A stretch of DNA of 64,000 bases from Humulus lupulus (lineage: Eukaryota > Streptophyta > Magnoliopsida > Rosales > Cannabaceae). Location of the stretch: contig NC_084802.1 in the NCBI RefSeq assembly GCF_963169125.1, positions 112,720,903 to 112,784,902 on the forward strand, given 5' to 3'. Below the pieces are notes generated by a model that did no database searches, was not told the origin of the DNA, and saw only the letters and a program-made list of their open reading frames with translations. This document shows, piece after piece, positions 41,356 to 53,156 of this stretch (position 1 is its first letter; the number at the start of each line of letters is the position of its first letter). A program made the translations under genes and the position numbers.

Positions 41356-43499
41356 TTGTAACGATCCAACAAAATAATAGAGCACACGTTGCACAAAAAA
41401 AAAAGATTTATAACTTTATAAGACACAAAAATCCATATAAAGAAACTTTTATAAAGGGAAGTATGTGCATACTCAAAGAAATACAATAACATTATTTAAA
41501 CATTTTAAAATAAACCCAAAAGTACTAAACACCATTCAATACACGTTTTCCAAAATTCGTGTCCCCCAAGGTTGGGTCACATATACATTCGGCAAATAGA
41601 CCCCAGCGCTGACTGCTCCGCTTTGCCCTTACCTTTTCCTACAACATGAAACAACTAGGTAAGCGATAATGTTTAGTAAGTACAACTTTACAAACATGGT
41701 AAAATATACCGATATACCAAGTGTTAAGAACTAAATCATTAACCGAGTATCAGACCACTTACCAGAATTAAGATTATGAACATAGTCCAACCCTAAGCAA
41801 AAAAATTCAAGAATGCATAAGTATCTAGCAAAATGAAGTATACACTAACCAGTGTATCAACATAACATTGCCTCACATATTCACAGTCGAATAGAAAGAT
41901 ATAGCAATACACTATTCGTAGTAACCAACTTGAGAAAATACTAAATAAATGTTCGAGCTAACAACCCTAGCATGCATACCACTCAAGTAGAGAACCAAGC
42001 ATAACCAGAACTCAGATAGATATTGGTTCTCAAAAGCAATTGTATATCACAGTTGTAATGATGATTAAACCAGTTTACAGAGACTCCTAGTTATAATCAG
42101 GTTACTTGTCACTCATTAATTTTTCACATACTTGAACCGAACCGAATATAGTTGTCACAGACTTGAACCAGACCGATATGGTTGTCACGGACATGAACAA
42201 GACCAATATGGTTGTCACACAATTGAACTGGACCAAATATAGTTGTTACAAACTTCAACCAGACATATATGGTTGTCATGGCTTTAAACCGGACCAATAA
42301 TTATAATCGAAATCAAACCACGCTAGGATAAGTATGCACTAGGTAACAGTCTCTATGTAAACCTTCTACAATAAGTGTATGCATGTGCATGTGATCCTAT
42401 ACTAATAAATTTAACACAAGATATTTCATGTTATAGCCACAGAAGTCAAAAAGTTGACTTACCTATAGTCCTATGCTATAAGCGAGATTTCCTCTTTTGC
42501 ACTACCATCCCCAATTATCCAATATTGTACACTCAGATTAATTATAGTGATTAGTAATTATTAATTTTTCCTTGGGCATTAAGATCAATATAGAAAAAAA
42601 TTTAACTAGTACAACTATTCATTATTGTTTTTTCAAACCTTCCCTCTAAGCCCTCGGGAAGCATACATTCTTTAGATAGGGTCGACCCTTCTTACTTTCA
42701 AATATTTATTCTATTCTCAACCCTAGCCGGGTTATCTAAATTTAGAGCACTAATGATGTAGTAAGATTAATCCTTTAACAACTACTGGCGAAGAAAATTT
42801 TCTCAATTACATTACTACTCGATAATAAGGCAAATATGTTTAATTTTTTTTTCATATAATTAGGTCCTAGAAGAAATAATTTGTTTTTAATCCCCCATAT
42901 GATTTTATTTAGAGAGGAGTTGTTTTTCCTTAAGTATTTTTGAAAAATTGGCTTTGGACTCCTTTTATTTATTTTAAATGTGAAATCTAACATTACGAGT
43001 TTATTCCACCTTTAGATATTAAAATAACCCTAATACATAGTTAGGGTGAAAATCTAGGTCTATATTTTAATATCCTTCAAAATCTAGTGTTGAAAAGAAT
43101 TGTTTCATTTGTGATAATTTCCCAACTTTGGAAGGCTTCCATTTTAAATCCTTAGACCCAAAAGTTCCCAATTTTTACAGAGCCATTCTTGGATAGTCCA
43201 AGAGTTTCATACAAATTTTTAGACAATAATACACATTTTAATTAGGTGAAAAATGTCACCAAAAAGTATGGTTTGAAACTGTTCTATTTGACATTTTTCC
43301 AAAATCCAATGGCCAAACTGACCAAAAACGTTTTTCCAAATTTCTCGTCAAATTTAACATTTTATAACTCCAAATAAATTAATCATAGTCCCATGAAACT
43401 TTCAGGTTTAAGGTTTGATATACCGTAAACATTTTTCACAATATTTAATTAGAAAATACTTTGATTTACCCACTCAACCCATTGCCCAAAGTTCTTGAT
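41356..43499 (-). mobile_element. Chromovirus LTR (minus) between tandem copies
   Basis: Starts TGTAACGATCCAAC and aligns with 46291-48813 through most of its length. Its far (TG) end is not found: homology fades near 43385-43499, where RT/protease sequence of the next copy begins. It therefore serves as 5' LTR of the first copy and sits where the 3' LTR of the second copy should be. Includes a 30-bp minisatellite (42124-42300). The open frame 42993-42775 is AT-rich chance. Confidence 0.75.
42124..42300 (-). repeat. Minisatellite, about 30-bp unit
   Basis: Six imperfect copies of GGTTGTCACAGACTTGAACC + AGACCGATAT. Same array at 46936-47112 in the sister LTR. Confidence 0.85.
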
Positions 43500-44140
43500 T
43501 CTTGTCTAGCAACTTTGCAATTGCGTTTGCAATTACTTTGGTTTGGTCGGCACCATTCCATAGAGTGCTTTACAGATTTGTGTGGTTCCCAAAACTAACT
43601 CAATCTCAAACACAATTTCTTGGTCTAGTGGTATTCCTGAAATGTCCTCGAGATATACCTCGGGGAAATTGCATACTGTTGGTACCTTCTTTTGTTGAAG
43701 CTATGTTTCCCTGCCTTTATTTACCACACTCGCCAGATATTCGAAGCATCCCTCATTCACCATTGTCCTTACTTTTAATGTGGACATCATTGACCATTTA
43801 TTTTCTTTGGGAATGCCTTTGAATAGAAACGGTTGTTCTTCTGCCAGACTGAAGACTACTCTTCTATTGCGCTTGCAGTTGATGACAACTCCATATTTGG
43901 TCAACCAATCCATACCAAATATAACATCGTACTCTTGTAGATCAAGAACTAACATATTGACAGTAAGCTCGCGACCTTCTACCCCACATATTAGGCATAG
44001 GTTCAAGGATTCTATGTAACTTCTCCACAAAGGAAGTAGCAATAAAAGAATGTTCCAATATCCATTAATGCGTATACTGAAGTTAAGGCGATAGAAATCT
44101 AACCAGATACCATCTCTAATGGTCCAGCCCCTTTGTTGCT
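43500..44140 (-). pseudogene. Chromovirus protease and start of RT, second copy
   Basis: Minus strand. The frame 44042-43701 has the end of the protease: ESLNLCLICGVEGRELTVNM, LVLDLQEYDVIFGMDWLTKY and VVINCKRNRRVVF. Then FPEVYLEDISGIPLDQEIVF and EIELVLGTTQICKALYGMVP, the linker that leads into RT in this group. The sequence stops before the first RT motif; the rest of pol is deleted and the LTR 41356-43499 follows. The protease DSGA segment lies near 44050 in a broken frame. Confidence 0.85.
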
Positions 44141-45350
44141 TGGGGTCAGAGCATACACTCGCGGCGGGGCTCCCCCTTGCCTCTGCTATTCATTCCCGTC
44201 CTTTTGCCTTGGACATTCTCTGGAAAAATGTCCTGGTTTAACACATGTATAACACCCCTTGTGTTGCACTCACCCTGATGGTGTCGGTTGCACTTGTTGC
44301 ACAGTGACCTGGGTTCAAATTCATGTTGGGGCTGCATGTTGATGTATGTCCCTTGGTTAAAGGGTCCTGCCTTCCTCTAATTTTTTCTCCCATTCGAGAC
44401 TCATGAGCCAAACTGATTGCTGAGTTTTCTATAGTTATGACTGAATTGTGGTGTAAACCTCCCCTTTGGCCCGTTTCAGTTAGCCTAGAACTGGCCTATG
44501 TTATAGGGGATGTCCCTTCTTTCCTCTCTCTTCTCCATTCCGCACCAGGAATCCTGGCGAATGGCTCTTTCCACTACTTTGACATAAGTTTCTGGTCCTG
44601 AACCTCCATATCTTAGTTGACTCGGAACTTATTAGATCGGGTGCAAATCATGACAATTGATCAAACTTCAAAACATATTAATGCACACTTAACCCTCACT
44701 GATTCAAGTTTGTAAACTCCACTACCTTGTGGTCCACCACTATCCAATTATAATATTTGGAGTTGAACAGAGCTAGAAATTCTAGCCACTCCATTTCTTT
44801 CACGTTCTACCCATTCTTTGTTGCATCCCACCAGAAGCAGGCATCTTTCCTCACCATATATACAACACAGGCCACCTTTTCCATATTTGAGAATTCAATA
44901 AACTCGAAAATATGTTCCAGTATGATGATCCATTCTTTCGTCACTATCGGATCTGTTGTCCCTTCGAACACTGGTGGGTACTATTTACTAAACCGTTAGA
45001 GATAGGTTTTGGTCAACATACTCTTGGTATAGCTGCTTAAGGTTCCCATTGCTCCTCATTTCCTTGTAGTACTGGATCCTGTGTTGTAGTTGCATCACCC
45101 TGCGTGTCTTGCCCCAGTTTCGTAGGTGTCGCTACTTCGAGACCCATTTGATTATGGTTAGGTGCTGTCAACACCCTCTGAAATAATGTCTACTACATCT
45201 CCTATTGGCATGCCTCGGCATCCGCCTGCCTCTTTTTGTCATTTCCCTCTGGGTTCTTTGTTCCTCCAAGGCCCTGTGAAGGTCTTGAACTTGCTGTGCC
45301 AAGATGGGTTGACCTCATTGCGCTCCTGCCCTAGGTAAGTACAGATAAAA
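44141..45350 (-). pseudogene. Chromovirus gag with zinc knuckle, second copy
   Basis: Minus strand, uninterrupted by insertions but with many stops. The Gag core reads FEGTTDPIVTKEWIIILEHI, FSNMEKVACVVYMVRKDACF and WWDATKNG, then FLALFNSKYYN, VEFTNL. The nucleocapsid part in frame 44337-44146 shows CNKCNRHHQGEC and a second, degraded knuckle (GCYTCVKPGHFSRECP-like in mixed frames). It packages the RNA in a live element. It is the reference for the split copy at 37985-40250. Confidence 0.85.
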
Positions 45351-46290
45351 AACAACATACTATCAAACAAACAAGGCACATTGTTCAACTAAAATGAACA
45401 CAGCATGAACATTCTTTTAAACCAAATGTAATCCAAGAGTACATGATATTAACTAACCTAATAGATGCCCTACTACTAGGTTTGATGTGTAGTTTACAAA
45501 ATCTAAAAAATTCAGCCTTATCTAAGCACATTAGGGTTTCCTAGTTGGACATACCCTAATTATTATCACAAGTGAATTAGTAAAATACAATTAACATCAT
45601 CTTTATATACATAAGATTTGAAGAGAACGAATCTTAATATACTACAATCCTATCCAATATACATATCACGGTAATCATTAGTGTCTTCGTTGGGATCTTC
45701 TTCAGGGTCTTCCTCAGGATCCTCTTCAGAGTCTTCCTCAAGATCCTCCTCGGACTCTTCATCCACCTTCATAATCTCTCATTCTCCTTGGTCCCCTTCA
45801 ACTCCTTCCTCTATAGGTTTACCCATTTCTTCGAGCTACGCTTCAACTGTTACTACTACTACTACCTCCGCAGGGGCCACTACGACCTCCTCCTGGGTAC
45901 GTTGTGCCTCAATCTGTACCATGTGTGCCTATTACCATGCAAACCTATCAGCAAAAGGTCCCAAAATAAGCTCTATCTCCACATGGAACTGAAACCAACT
46001 AGTCGTAGCTAGCGATACGTACATGTTCTAGAACCAATGAAATGGCACTCCTTTCATGTATAAACTAGCTAGTCTAACCCTAAAGCTTGAAGGTGTATCG
46101 ATATCCTCAAAAATATAATTTAAACTGTAAGTCCACGACCAAATGTTAGTAGTGAGATTATCCTCCCCATCGTATACTCAGGATCCTGCAGCGTGAAAGC
46201 TTCTATAAATTTTAACCCTGTGCACTCGGGTATACCAACGGGCGGGTCAATGACAACCGGGTTAACTACCTCAGGTTGATCTGCCATTAT
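45351..46290 (-). pseudogene. Leader and extra ORF upstream of gag, second copy
   Basis: Same order as 40251-41340 (shared words AACAACATACTATCAAA, CTCTTCATCCACC, CCTCCCCATCGTA, GGTTAACTACCTCAGGT). The primer-binding site and about the last 120 bp of the LTR are deleted: TTATAG is joined directly to LTR sequence corresponding to 41475. Confidence 0.6.
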
Positions 46291-46935
46291 AACCTACAAT
46301 TTATAGCCAAAAGTACTCAAAGCAGCACTATAACATTGTTTAAACATTTTAAAAATATACCCAAAAGTACTAAACATCATGCAAGACGTTGTTTTCAAAA
46401 TCAGTAGCCCCTAGGTTGGGCCACATGTACATTCGACAAACAGACCCCAATGCTCACTACTCTACTTTGACTTTACCTTTTCCTACAACTTGAAACAACT
46501 AGGTAAGCGATAATAATTAGTTAGTACAACTTTACAAACATGGTGAAATAGACAAATATACCAAGTGTTAAGAATTGAATCATTAACTGAGTATCAAACC
46601 ATATACCAGAATTGGGGTTATAGACATAGTCACACCCTAAGAAAAACAATTTAAGAATGCATAAGCTTCCTGTAGAAGCAAATATAAACTAACAAGTGTA
46701 TCAACATAACAATGTCTCTCATATTCACAGTCGAATAGGAAGATATGGCTATACACTGTTGGTATCAAACAACTTAGGAAAACACCAAAAAAAATTCGGG
46801 CTAACAAGCCCTAGCGTCGATACCTCTCCACTAAAATACTAAGCATAACCATAAATCAAATAGGTATTTGTTCTTAGAGAAATTGTATATAACGGGTGTA
46901 ATGATGATTACACCGGTCGGGTTACTTATCAACAA

Positions 46936-47112
46936 TCAAATTGTCACGGGCTTGAACTAGACTGAATATAGTTGTCACAAACTTGAACAAGATTGATATG
47001 GTTGTCACAGACTTGAACCAGACCAATATGGTTGTCACAGAATTGAACTGGACCGAATATAGTTGTTACGGACTTCAACTAGACTGATATGGCTGTCACG
47101 GCTTTGAACCAG
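46936..47112 (-). repeat. Minisatellite, about 30-bp unit (sister array)
   Basis: Six units such as GGTTGTCACAGACTTGAACC + AGACCAATAT, orthologous to 42124-42300. Confidence 0.85.
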
Positions 47113-48010
47113 ACTAATAATTATAATCGAAATCAAATCGCACCAGGATAAGTATCCACTAGGTAACAGCCTCTATGTAAACCTTCTACGATAAGTGTAT
47201 GCATGTGCATGTGATCCTATACTAATATATTTAACACAAGATATTTCATGTTATAGCCATAGAAGTCAAAAAGTTACCTTATCGATAGTCCTTTCCTATA
47301 AGTGAGATTTCCTCTTTTGGACGATCCATCCCCAATTAGACAATATTGTACACTTGGATTAATTATGGTGATTGGTAATTATTAAGTTTTCCTTGTGCAT
47401 CAATCAATATTGAAAATATTTAACTAGTACATCAATTCATTATTTGTTTTTCAAATCTTCCCTATAAGCCCTCGACAACCTTAGATTCTTTAGATACGTT
47501 TGACCCTACTTACTTTCCAAGATTTATTCTATTCTCGACCCTAACCGGATTATCTAAATTTAGAGCACTAATGGTGTACTAAACTTAGTCTTTTAAGAAC
47601 TAGTTGCGATGTAAATTTTCTCAATTACATTAGTACTTGATAATAAGGAAAATTTTCTTAGGTTCAAATTAGGCTATGTTAACAATATCCTTGAGAAAAA
47701 TTAGGCAAAAAAGATATTCTTTGCTGGTGAAAAATGTTCACCAAGGTGGCTGCTCAGAAGATTTTATTTCAAAATCTTATAGTTTCTTCTAACTTTAGAA
47801 AGATATGATTCCTAGCCTTTTTATAATCTTTCTATGAAACTTTGCTAGTTAGAATACCAATATACAGAGAGTATTCACTTTGAAAATCAGCCAAAAATAT
47901 TTAATTTTGCCTACTCAAATTTTTTTCCAAAGTCCAAGGATCGAATTGACCAAAAACGTTTCTCCAGATTTCTTATCAACTTCAACATTTTATAACTCCC
48001 AATATATTAA

Positions 48011-48377
48011 GGGTATATACCTATTTGGTATCCTGTATTTTTTTTTTTAAAGTACGAGCTTGGTACCTCATGTTTTTAATAATACTCATCTAGTACCCTG
48101 TAATTTGAAATACATAATTGGTACCATGGACCCAAATTTGATCAATATGACAAAACCCTCCTCACTTATATGTAATTAAGTAATTAAATTTGAATTGAAA
48201 CCAGTATAATTGATGATAGTTTAGTCACATTGTTAAAATTTTATTGATCAAATTTGAGTCAAGGGTACCAAATATGTAAATTTCAAATTACAAGGTACCA
48301 GGTGAGCATTTTTTAAAACATAGGCTGTCAAGTTTTTATTTTGATAAAAACATAGGGTACCAAATAAGAATCTGCCC
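48011..48377. mobile_element. MITE with long terminal inverted repeats, Mutator type
   Basis: 367 bp. The left arm GGGTATATACCTATTTGGTA and the reverse complement of the right arm GGGCAGATTCTTATTTGGTA start a similarity that extends over about 140 bp (both contain GGTACC, CCTGTAATTTGAAAT/CCTTGTAATTTGAAAT and AATTTGATCAAT). It is flanked by an exact 9-bp duplication, ATATATTAA (48002-48010, 48378-48386), the length made by Mutator-like transposases. The sister LTR at about 43375 lacks it. No coding capacity. Confidence 0.88.
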
Positions 48378-48813
48378 ATATATTAATAATAATCATAATT
48401 TTTTCTTACCTCACTAAATTGAATTCTTAACATAGGGTAATTAAATTAAATGTGTGTTGCCATAAGTGGTCACACTGTGGTATTAATTATCCAAAAATTC
48501 CATTTTTGTCTAATTAAGCATTTTTCACGAAAATGCACTTTTAAAGATTTTTCACACAAAAATCTCACTTTTTAGACCTTAAAATAAAGTAAACCAATAA
48601 TTTTATGCCCATTATTATTTTCCATACTTATGCACTTTCAGTTTGAGACTGAAATTCTCATTTTGACCTAAAACCGCACATTTCACACATTAGATAACAT
48701 TAACAACATCAAATTTGATTCTCAATCATATATTGTTAATTAATATAATATTTCATACAAATTTCACCACCCGGCATAGCTACTAGTAGGTGCCTGAAAC
48801 GTAGGGCATTACA

Positions 48814-49402
48814 GTTCAGGCATATCTTTCTAGGGTCTTTCTACTATCACTGGCCGGATGTGGTCCTCCACAGATCATGTCCAACCGTCCTACTACTGGG
48901 ACAAGTAATTTTGGCTGAGTTGGTGGATCAGGTGCACCTATAGCAGGTTCTTTCTAGTCGACTGGTCGACGAACATACCTCATCATTTCTTGATGATTTT
49001 GTCGAATAAGAAACTCAATATCATATTTAAGCTACTTACATTCATTAGTGTCATGTCAATAATCATTATGGAATCGGCAAAATTTGTTCATATATCTTTT
49101 GGTAATGTCTTTCTAGATAGGTACGGTTTCCTGTACGAGACTTCAACCTACAAAGCCACAAAGATGCATGCTCGATATTCTAGAAGCATGGAATAAGTGG
49201 TAAATCGAGGCACAAATTCTTGAGGTTTATCATTGGTTTTTTCCCTTTTGTTGTTGTCGTTATTGGGGCAACTATTTGAGTTGCTGTTGTTCTGCTTACC
49301 ACTATTATGATTGTTCTTATTCCCATTACCATTATTCGCCTGGTTATTATTAGAGCTAGTACCATGGTTTTTATTTTGGGTATTGCTTGTTCACGCTACA
49401 AC
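48814..49402 (-). pseudogene. Tat-lineage gag/protease-linker fragment (left half)
   Basis: Minus strand, reading from 49402: an Asn-rich stretch (NNNQANNGNGNKNNHNSGKQ), then EFVPRF, then NKFCRFHNDY, stop, HDTNECK, stop, LKYDIEFLIRQ (Cys/His Gag segment typical of Tat/Athila), and MICGGPHPASDSRKTLERYA, which parallels GGPHLAGPSRGSQKRYINEL of the Tat element at 15200. Several stops. The upstream half of the gene is at 63876-64000. Confidence 0.8.
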
Positions 49403-49461
49403 CTTAGCGTCCCAAATTTGCTAATAGGGCTTAGGACCTTGATTAGTAAGCTAAGAGGGCA

Positions 49462-49523
49462 ATAATTGGTTTAATTATGCTAATATGTGAATTAAATGAT
49501 TATATGATTAGAAATACATGATT
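49462..49523 (+). repeat. 62-bp target duplication of LINE, copy 1
   Basis: From ATAATTGGTTTAATTATGC to GAAATACATGATT; identical over all 62 bases to 50966-51027. The 3' LTR holds a single copy at about 61713. Confidence 0.9.
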
Positions 49524-50965
49524 TTTTTTATTTTCTTTTGAGGAAAGGAAGAAAATTTATTCAAGCAACATTCACAAAATAGATACAAAACTAGCAGTAG
49601 CTAACAGCTACAGCAAACAACAAGAAAGGAAGAGTTAAAGGGAGTTTATAAGGCCAATTACATCTCTTTCTTGTTTCTTTGCCTTAGTACAATTAATTCC
49701 CTTAACTCTAGCTTTGATAGCTAATTTAATAGATAAACTAACTACCTTCACCGAGCTACAACACAAATCAAACACACACCTATTTCTATTACACCAAACT
49801 GAATAAAACACTGCTGAAAGAATAGCATTCCACACCGAAGACAGCAAGTCGGAACAGGCTTTGGTGCACCAAATCTTCCAGGCTTCAATGTTAGAAGGCC
49901 AGCCACTAAAACCAGACCAGGAGCTAACATCCTGCAGAATTTTCTTAGTAAAAGTGCAGTAAAAAAAGAGGTGTTGATGGGTCTCAATGACACTTTCACA
50001 AACAGGGCAGTAATAAGAGGCCAGCTCCATTATTTTCCCAAGATGATCTCGAGTGAGAAGGTGATCATTCATCGCTTGCCAGGAGATAAATCTGTGTTTC
50101 GGGACACATAAACGATGCCATATTACAGAAGCATATTGAACTTTGCTAGCTGTTATAAGAGAAAGATAAAAAGAATTCGCTTTGAACTTACCTCTTAACC
50201 CCGAAGAAGTAACAGCAGCACAATCAATAATATTTCTCAGCTTCAAGAATTTCCGAAAGTACCAGCTTGTGTCATTTTTTAAAGGGACAGACCAGAAACT
50301 TTGACCTTTAAGGTAGATCGAATCGATCCATTTGACCCACAGGCAGTCCTGTTTGCTCGAAATTGCCCAAATGTGCTTGGCCATCATCACAATGTTCCAT
50401 TTCCTACCTTCAAAGAAGCCAACTCCTCCATACTTTTTGGGAAGACAGACTTGTTCCCAAGAAGTGAGATGAAGCATGCTCCGATTCCTTTTCAACCCTC
50501 AATGAAAATCTCTGCAGCTTTTATCAATGGCAGCAATGACTTTTTGAGGTAAGATGAAGACACTCATCCAGAAATTCCTAATACCAAGAAGGATTGAATG
50601 AATGAGTTGGGCTCGGCCCGCAAAAGAATGATTCCTGCTCGCCCAAGAATGGAGGTTCCGTTGAATTTTATCAATAATTCCCCCACAGTCTGCAGCTCTC
50701 GATTTTGTTGGTCTTAGATGAACTCCAAGATACTTAAGCGGGAAAGAGCCTTCTTCCATTTGAGCAATCTCCAAAAGTTGAGTTTTACAGTCATGATTAA
50801 TGCCTCCAAAGTATATATGAGACTTTGTGTTGTTGATTGAGAGGCCTGTTGTAGCACAAAAGCTATTAATGGCTGACTGAGTGAGACTCATAGATTCCTC
50901 ATTACCCTTGCAAAATATGACTAGATCATCTGCAAAACAGAGATTGACAAGTTTTAAATGTTTAC
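49524..50965 (-). mobile_element. 5'-truncated LINE (non-LTR retrotransposon), minus
   Basis: The T-rich left end (TTTTTTATTTTCTTTTG) is the poly(A) tail of a minus-strand LINE. The element is truncated at its 5' end just before the RT motif FADD. It lies between two identical 62-bp direct repeats. Confidence 0.9.
49635..50960 (-). pseudogene. LINE RT C-terminal half with zf-RVT domain
   Basis: Minus strand from 50960: LVNLCFADDLVIFCKGNEES, the catalytic FADD box of the RT, then SLTQSAINSFCATTGLSINN and LKYLGVHLRPTKSRA (thumb) in frame 50891-50499. A stop at 50499 is followed in the same frame by 50495-49635: LHLTSWEQVCLPKKYGGVGF, then the zinc-binding RT tail VQYASVIWHRLCVPKHRFIS, WQAMNDHLLTRDHLGKIM and CPVCESVIETHQHLFFYC (Cys-Cys-His-Cys). 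Its C-terminus resembles other plant L1-like ORF2 ends. With the single stop aside, it is the youngest-looking coding piece of this part of the window. No RNase H follows. Confidence 0.92.
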
Positions 50966-51027
50966 ATAATTGGTTTAATTATGCTAATATGTGAATTAAA
51001 TGATTATATGATTAGAAATACATGATT
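50966..51027 (+). repeat. 62-bp target duplication of LINE, copy 2
   Basis: Exact repeat of 49462-49523; the chromovirus LTR continues after it with AGGGGCATATTTATAATTTTAGCC. Confidence 0.9.
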
Positions 51028-52820
51028 AGGGGCATATTTATAATTTTAGCCCGTTGAAGGAATTAATGTGATATATTTGTGTATTGTGATTGAGACCAAG
51101 ACGGTGTGGTGATATATTTGTGATGCACGATCCGAGACGGTCCTAGGGAACTGTTTAGCTAAATAGTCACAACGGGGTTGAATACCCGGCTTCGGAGGAG
51201 CCTAGGGATATTTTGGGAATACAGTATATGTTTGAGAATTACTGGGTAACAGGTAGTAATTTAGCAATTATTGGAGGCTTGAGGTGTTTAGTAATTTTCT
51301 CAAGCCAAAACTAACATAGAAGTAAGAATTCTGTATTGAATTTTCTAAGTAATTTGCTATAATATTTTATAGGAGGGCCTAGGTGCAAGTTTGATTAAAC
51401 TTAAGTGTTGGGCTTAGGTTATGATGAGGTTTTTGTTGAATTTATGGATGCTTATATTAGTTATGTTGTTTAGATGTGAATCCTAGGCTGAATTCTAGGA
51501 TTAAGGCTCAGAATTGGTGAGTTTCAAGGAGGTTGGCTCGTGAAATGAATGGTGAAATTCTGGGTTTAGAGGCTCGAGCTGCGGCCCTGTTCATTAGGCA
51601 CTGCAACCCGCTTGAACGTAGAGGCCTAGGGGCCTCAAAAAATTTCCCAGGCGCCGCGGCACAAGGCTTAGCGGGCTGCGGCCCGTGTCCTACAGCAGGG
51701 AGGGCTTTGCCCTCTATCTAGTAGAGGGCATGTTGCGACCCTAAATGGAAAGAAAGGGGAAATAGGGGTTTTTATCTCCGGAACACGAATGTTAAGGCTC
51801 GGGAAGGATTCTACTACCCGGTTTAGTAGAATCTAAGGTCCTGGAGGATAGATTAATATTCTGAAGTTATTTATTGGTTTGGGACATGATGTATGGTTAT
51901 TATGAATGCATTGTGACTAGGTTCTCAATGAGGCTCAGATTAGGGCCTGTGCTCGGGATCGCATTGGCTTATTAGCTCGGGACACAGGTAAGAAAACTGT
52001 TGTACCCGTAAAGCCGGGCACGACCCTATTATTTGTGTTTCAGGGCGCGAACCTATTGTTTATGCTTAATAATTATGTGGATATATGTTATTATTATGCT
52101 ACGTTATTCATGTTAGTGATTCAACGGTGAAGGTCGGGAATGGAAAAGTCTAGGAATGGAAAAGGCCGAGTCCAGCGAAGGCTGGGAACGACAAGAAGTT
52201 TGGTACAACAAGGGGTCGGGATCGGCATTAAGCATGCTGAGTGCAGGATGCTAGGGCGAGACCCTCCTAGGGTGCTGAATCCAACTGCTCAGTGAAGACC
52301 GCGAACCCAGGGCATGGTAAAGCACCTGGGTTGGCGTAGGGCGCTATGTGTTTAGCCTATTGGTTGTTTTGTTGTATGCTGTGGATTTTTAGGTTATATG
52401 TTATATGTAGAGTTTTCTTGATGGGCTTCAGCACACGGGTGCTCTATGGCGCACGTAAGGGCAAAGGAGAGGTCGACCAACCATGAGTACGAAGAGCGTG
52501 GAGCGACGGGTACATGTTCGGCCTACCTGGCTTCCATGGCTAGGGTTATTTTGGGGAAAGTATTGTAATGAACTGCTTTGTCGCTTAGGTCGACCGTAAT
52601 TATATTTTTGAGTTGTAATATATTTTCCAAATAGTATTCTGGATCCCAACTGTATAATTTATTTATGATTTCAATGAATGTCCAAATTTTTATAATTAAT
52701 GTCATTAAACATGTTTTATTTCAATTTATTCACACGTTTAACCTAAAACCTCTATTAGCGAGCTAATGGCACAATTTTAACTCACATAGTAACCGCTCTA
52801 AGGAAGTCGGGCGTTATAAC

Positions 52821-52838
52821 TTGGTATCAGAGTGTGCC
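52821..52838 (+). promoter_or_regulatory. Primer-binding site of chromovirus
   Basis: TTGGTATCAGAGTGTGCC two bases after the 5' LTR; TGGTATCAGAG matches the 3' end complement of initiator-Met tRNA. Confidence 0.88.
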
Positions 52839-53156
52839 AAGGTTTATGGTTCCTGGAGATTGGCTGAACATGTATGCTCGCTACCAGTGGCAAGCTCAAC
52901 TCAGGGTTGGTTGGTATTTAATGAAATATATGCTTAATTTCTTGTTTATGTGCCCTATATGCCTGAAGTTATAGATAGATCATGATGAGTGTGTTGTTAT
53001 ATGCATGATGTTAGGGCATGGCCCCCTTGATTGTTATATGCTATGTGTGATATGTGGACTTGTTGGTTGTGGTTTATTGATGAGATTGGGAGGTGGATTT
53101 GGATGTTTTTATCATGCCTGATGTGCGGCGTCATTGATTGCAGGCATATTGTAGTA

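Larger units (their letters stand above)
46291..48813 (-). mobile_element. Chromovirus 5' LTR (minus) of second copy
   Basis: Aligns with 41460-43385 and ends GTAGGGCATTACA at 48813 (minus start TGTAATGCCCTACG). The PBS-side end is lost. It contains a minisatellite (46936-47112) and a MITE (48011-48377). The next bases belong to a Tat gag on the minus strand. Confidence 0.8.
49403..52818 (+). mobile_element. Chromovirus 5' LTR (plus) with LINE insertion
   Basis: Aligns with the 3' LTR 61657-63875. Start CTTAGCGTCCCAAATTTGC corresponds to TGTAGCGTCCCAAATTCGC, so the TG is mutated. End AGTCGGGCGTTATA precedes the primer site. The LINE and its duplication account for 1,504 bp; about 305 bp present in the 3' LTR (62056-62360) are missing here at 51272. 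The frames 51533-51721 and 52649-52428 are LTR sequence, not genes. Confidence 0.85.

Noticed and set aside
45681..45992. Ser-rich plus-strand open frame (SSGSSSGSSSESSS)
   Set aside because: It is the complement of the acidic leader coding stretch of the minus-strand chromovirus; the sister copy at 40614-40841 shows the same shadow.
51533..51721. GC-richer plus open frame in the chromovirus 5' LTR
   Set aside because: The 3' LTR counterpart (about 62635-62830) has lost the frame through stops; it is LTR sequence.
52821..52838. tRNA-like sequence TGGTATCAGAG
   Set aside because: Only the 3' complement of a tRNA is present, at an LTR edge: a primer-binding site, not a tRNA gene.
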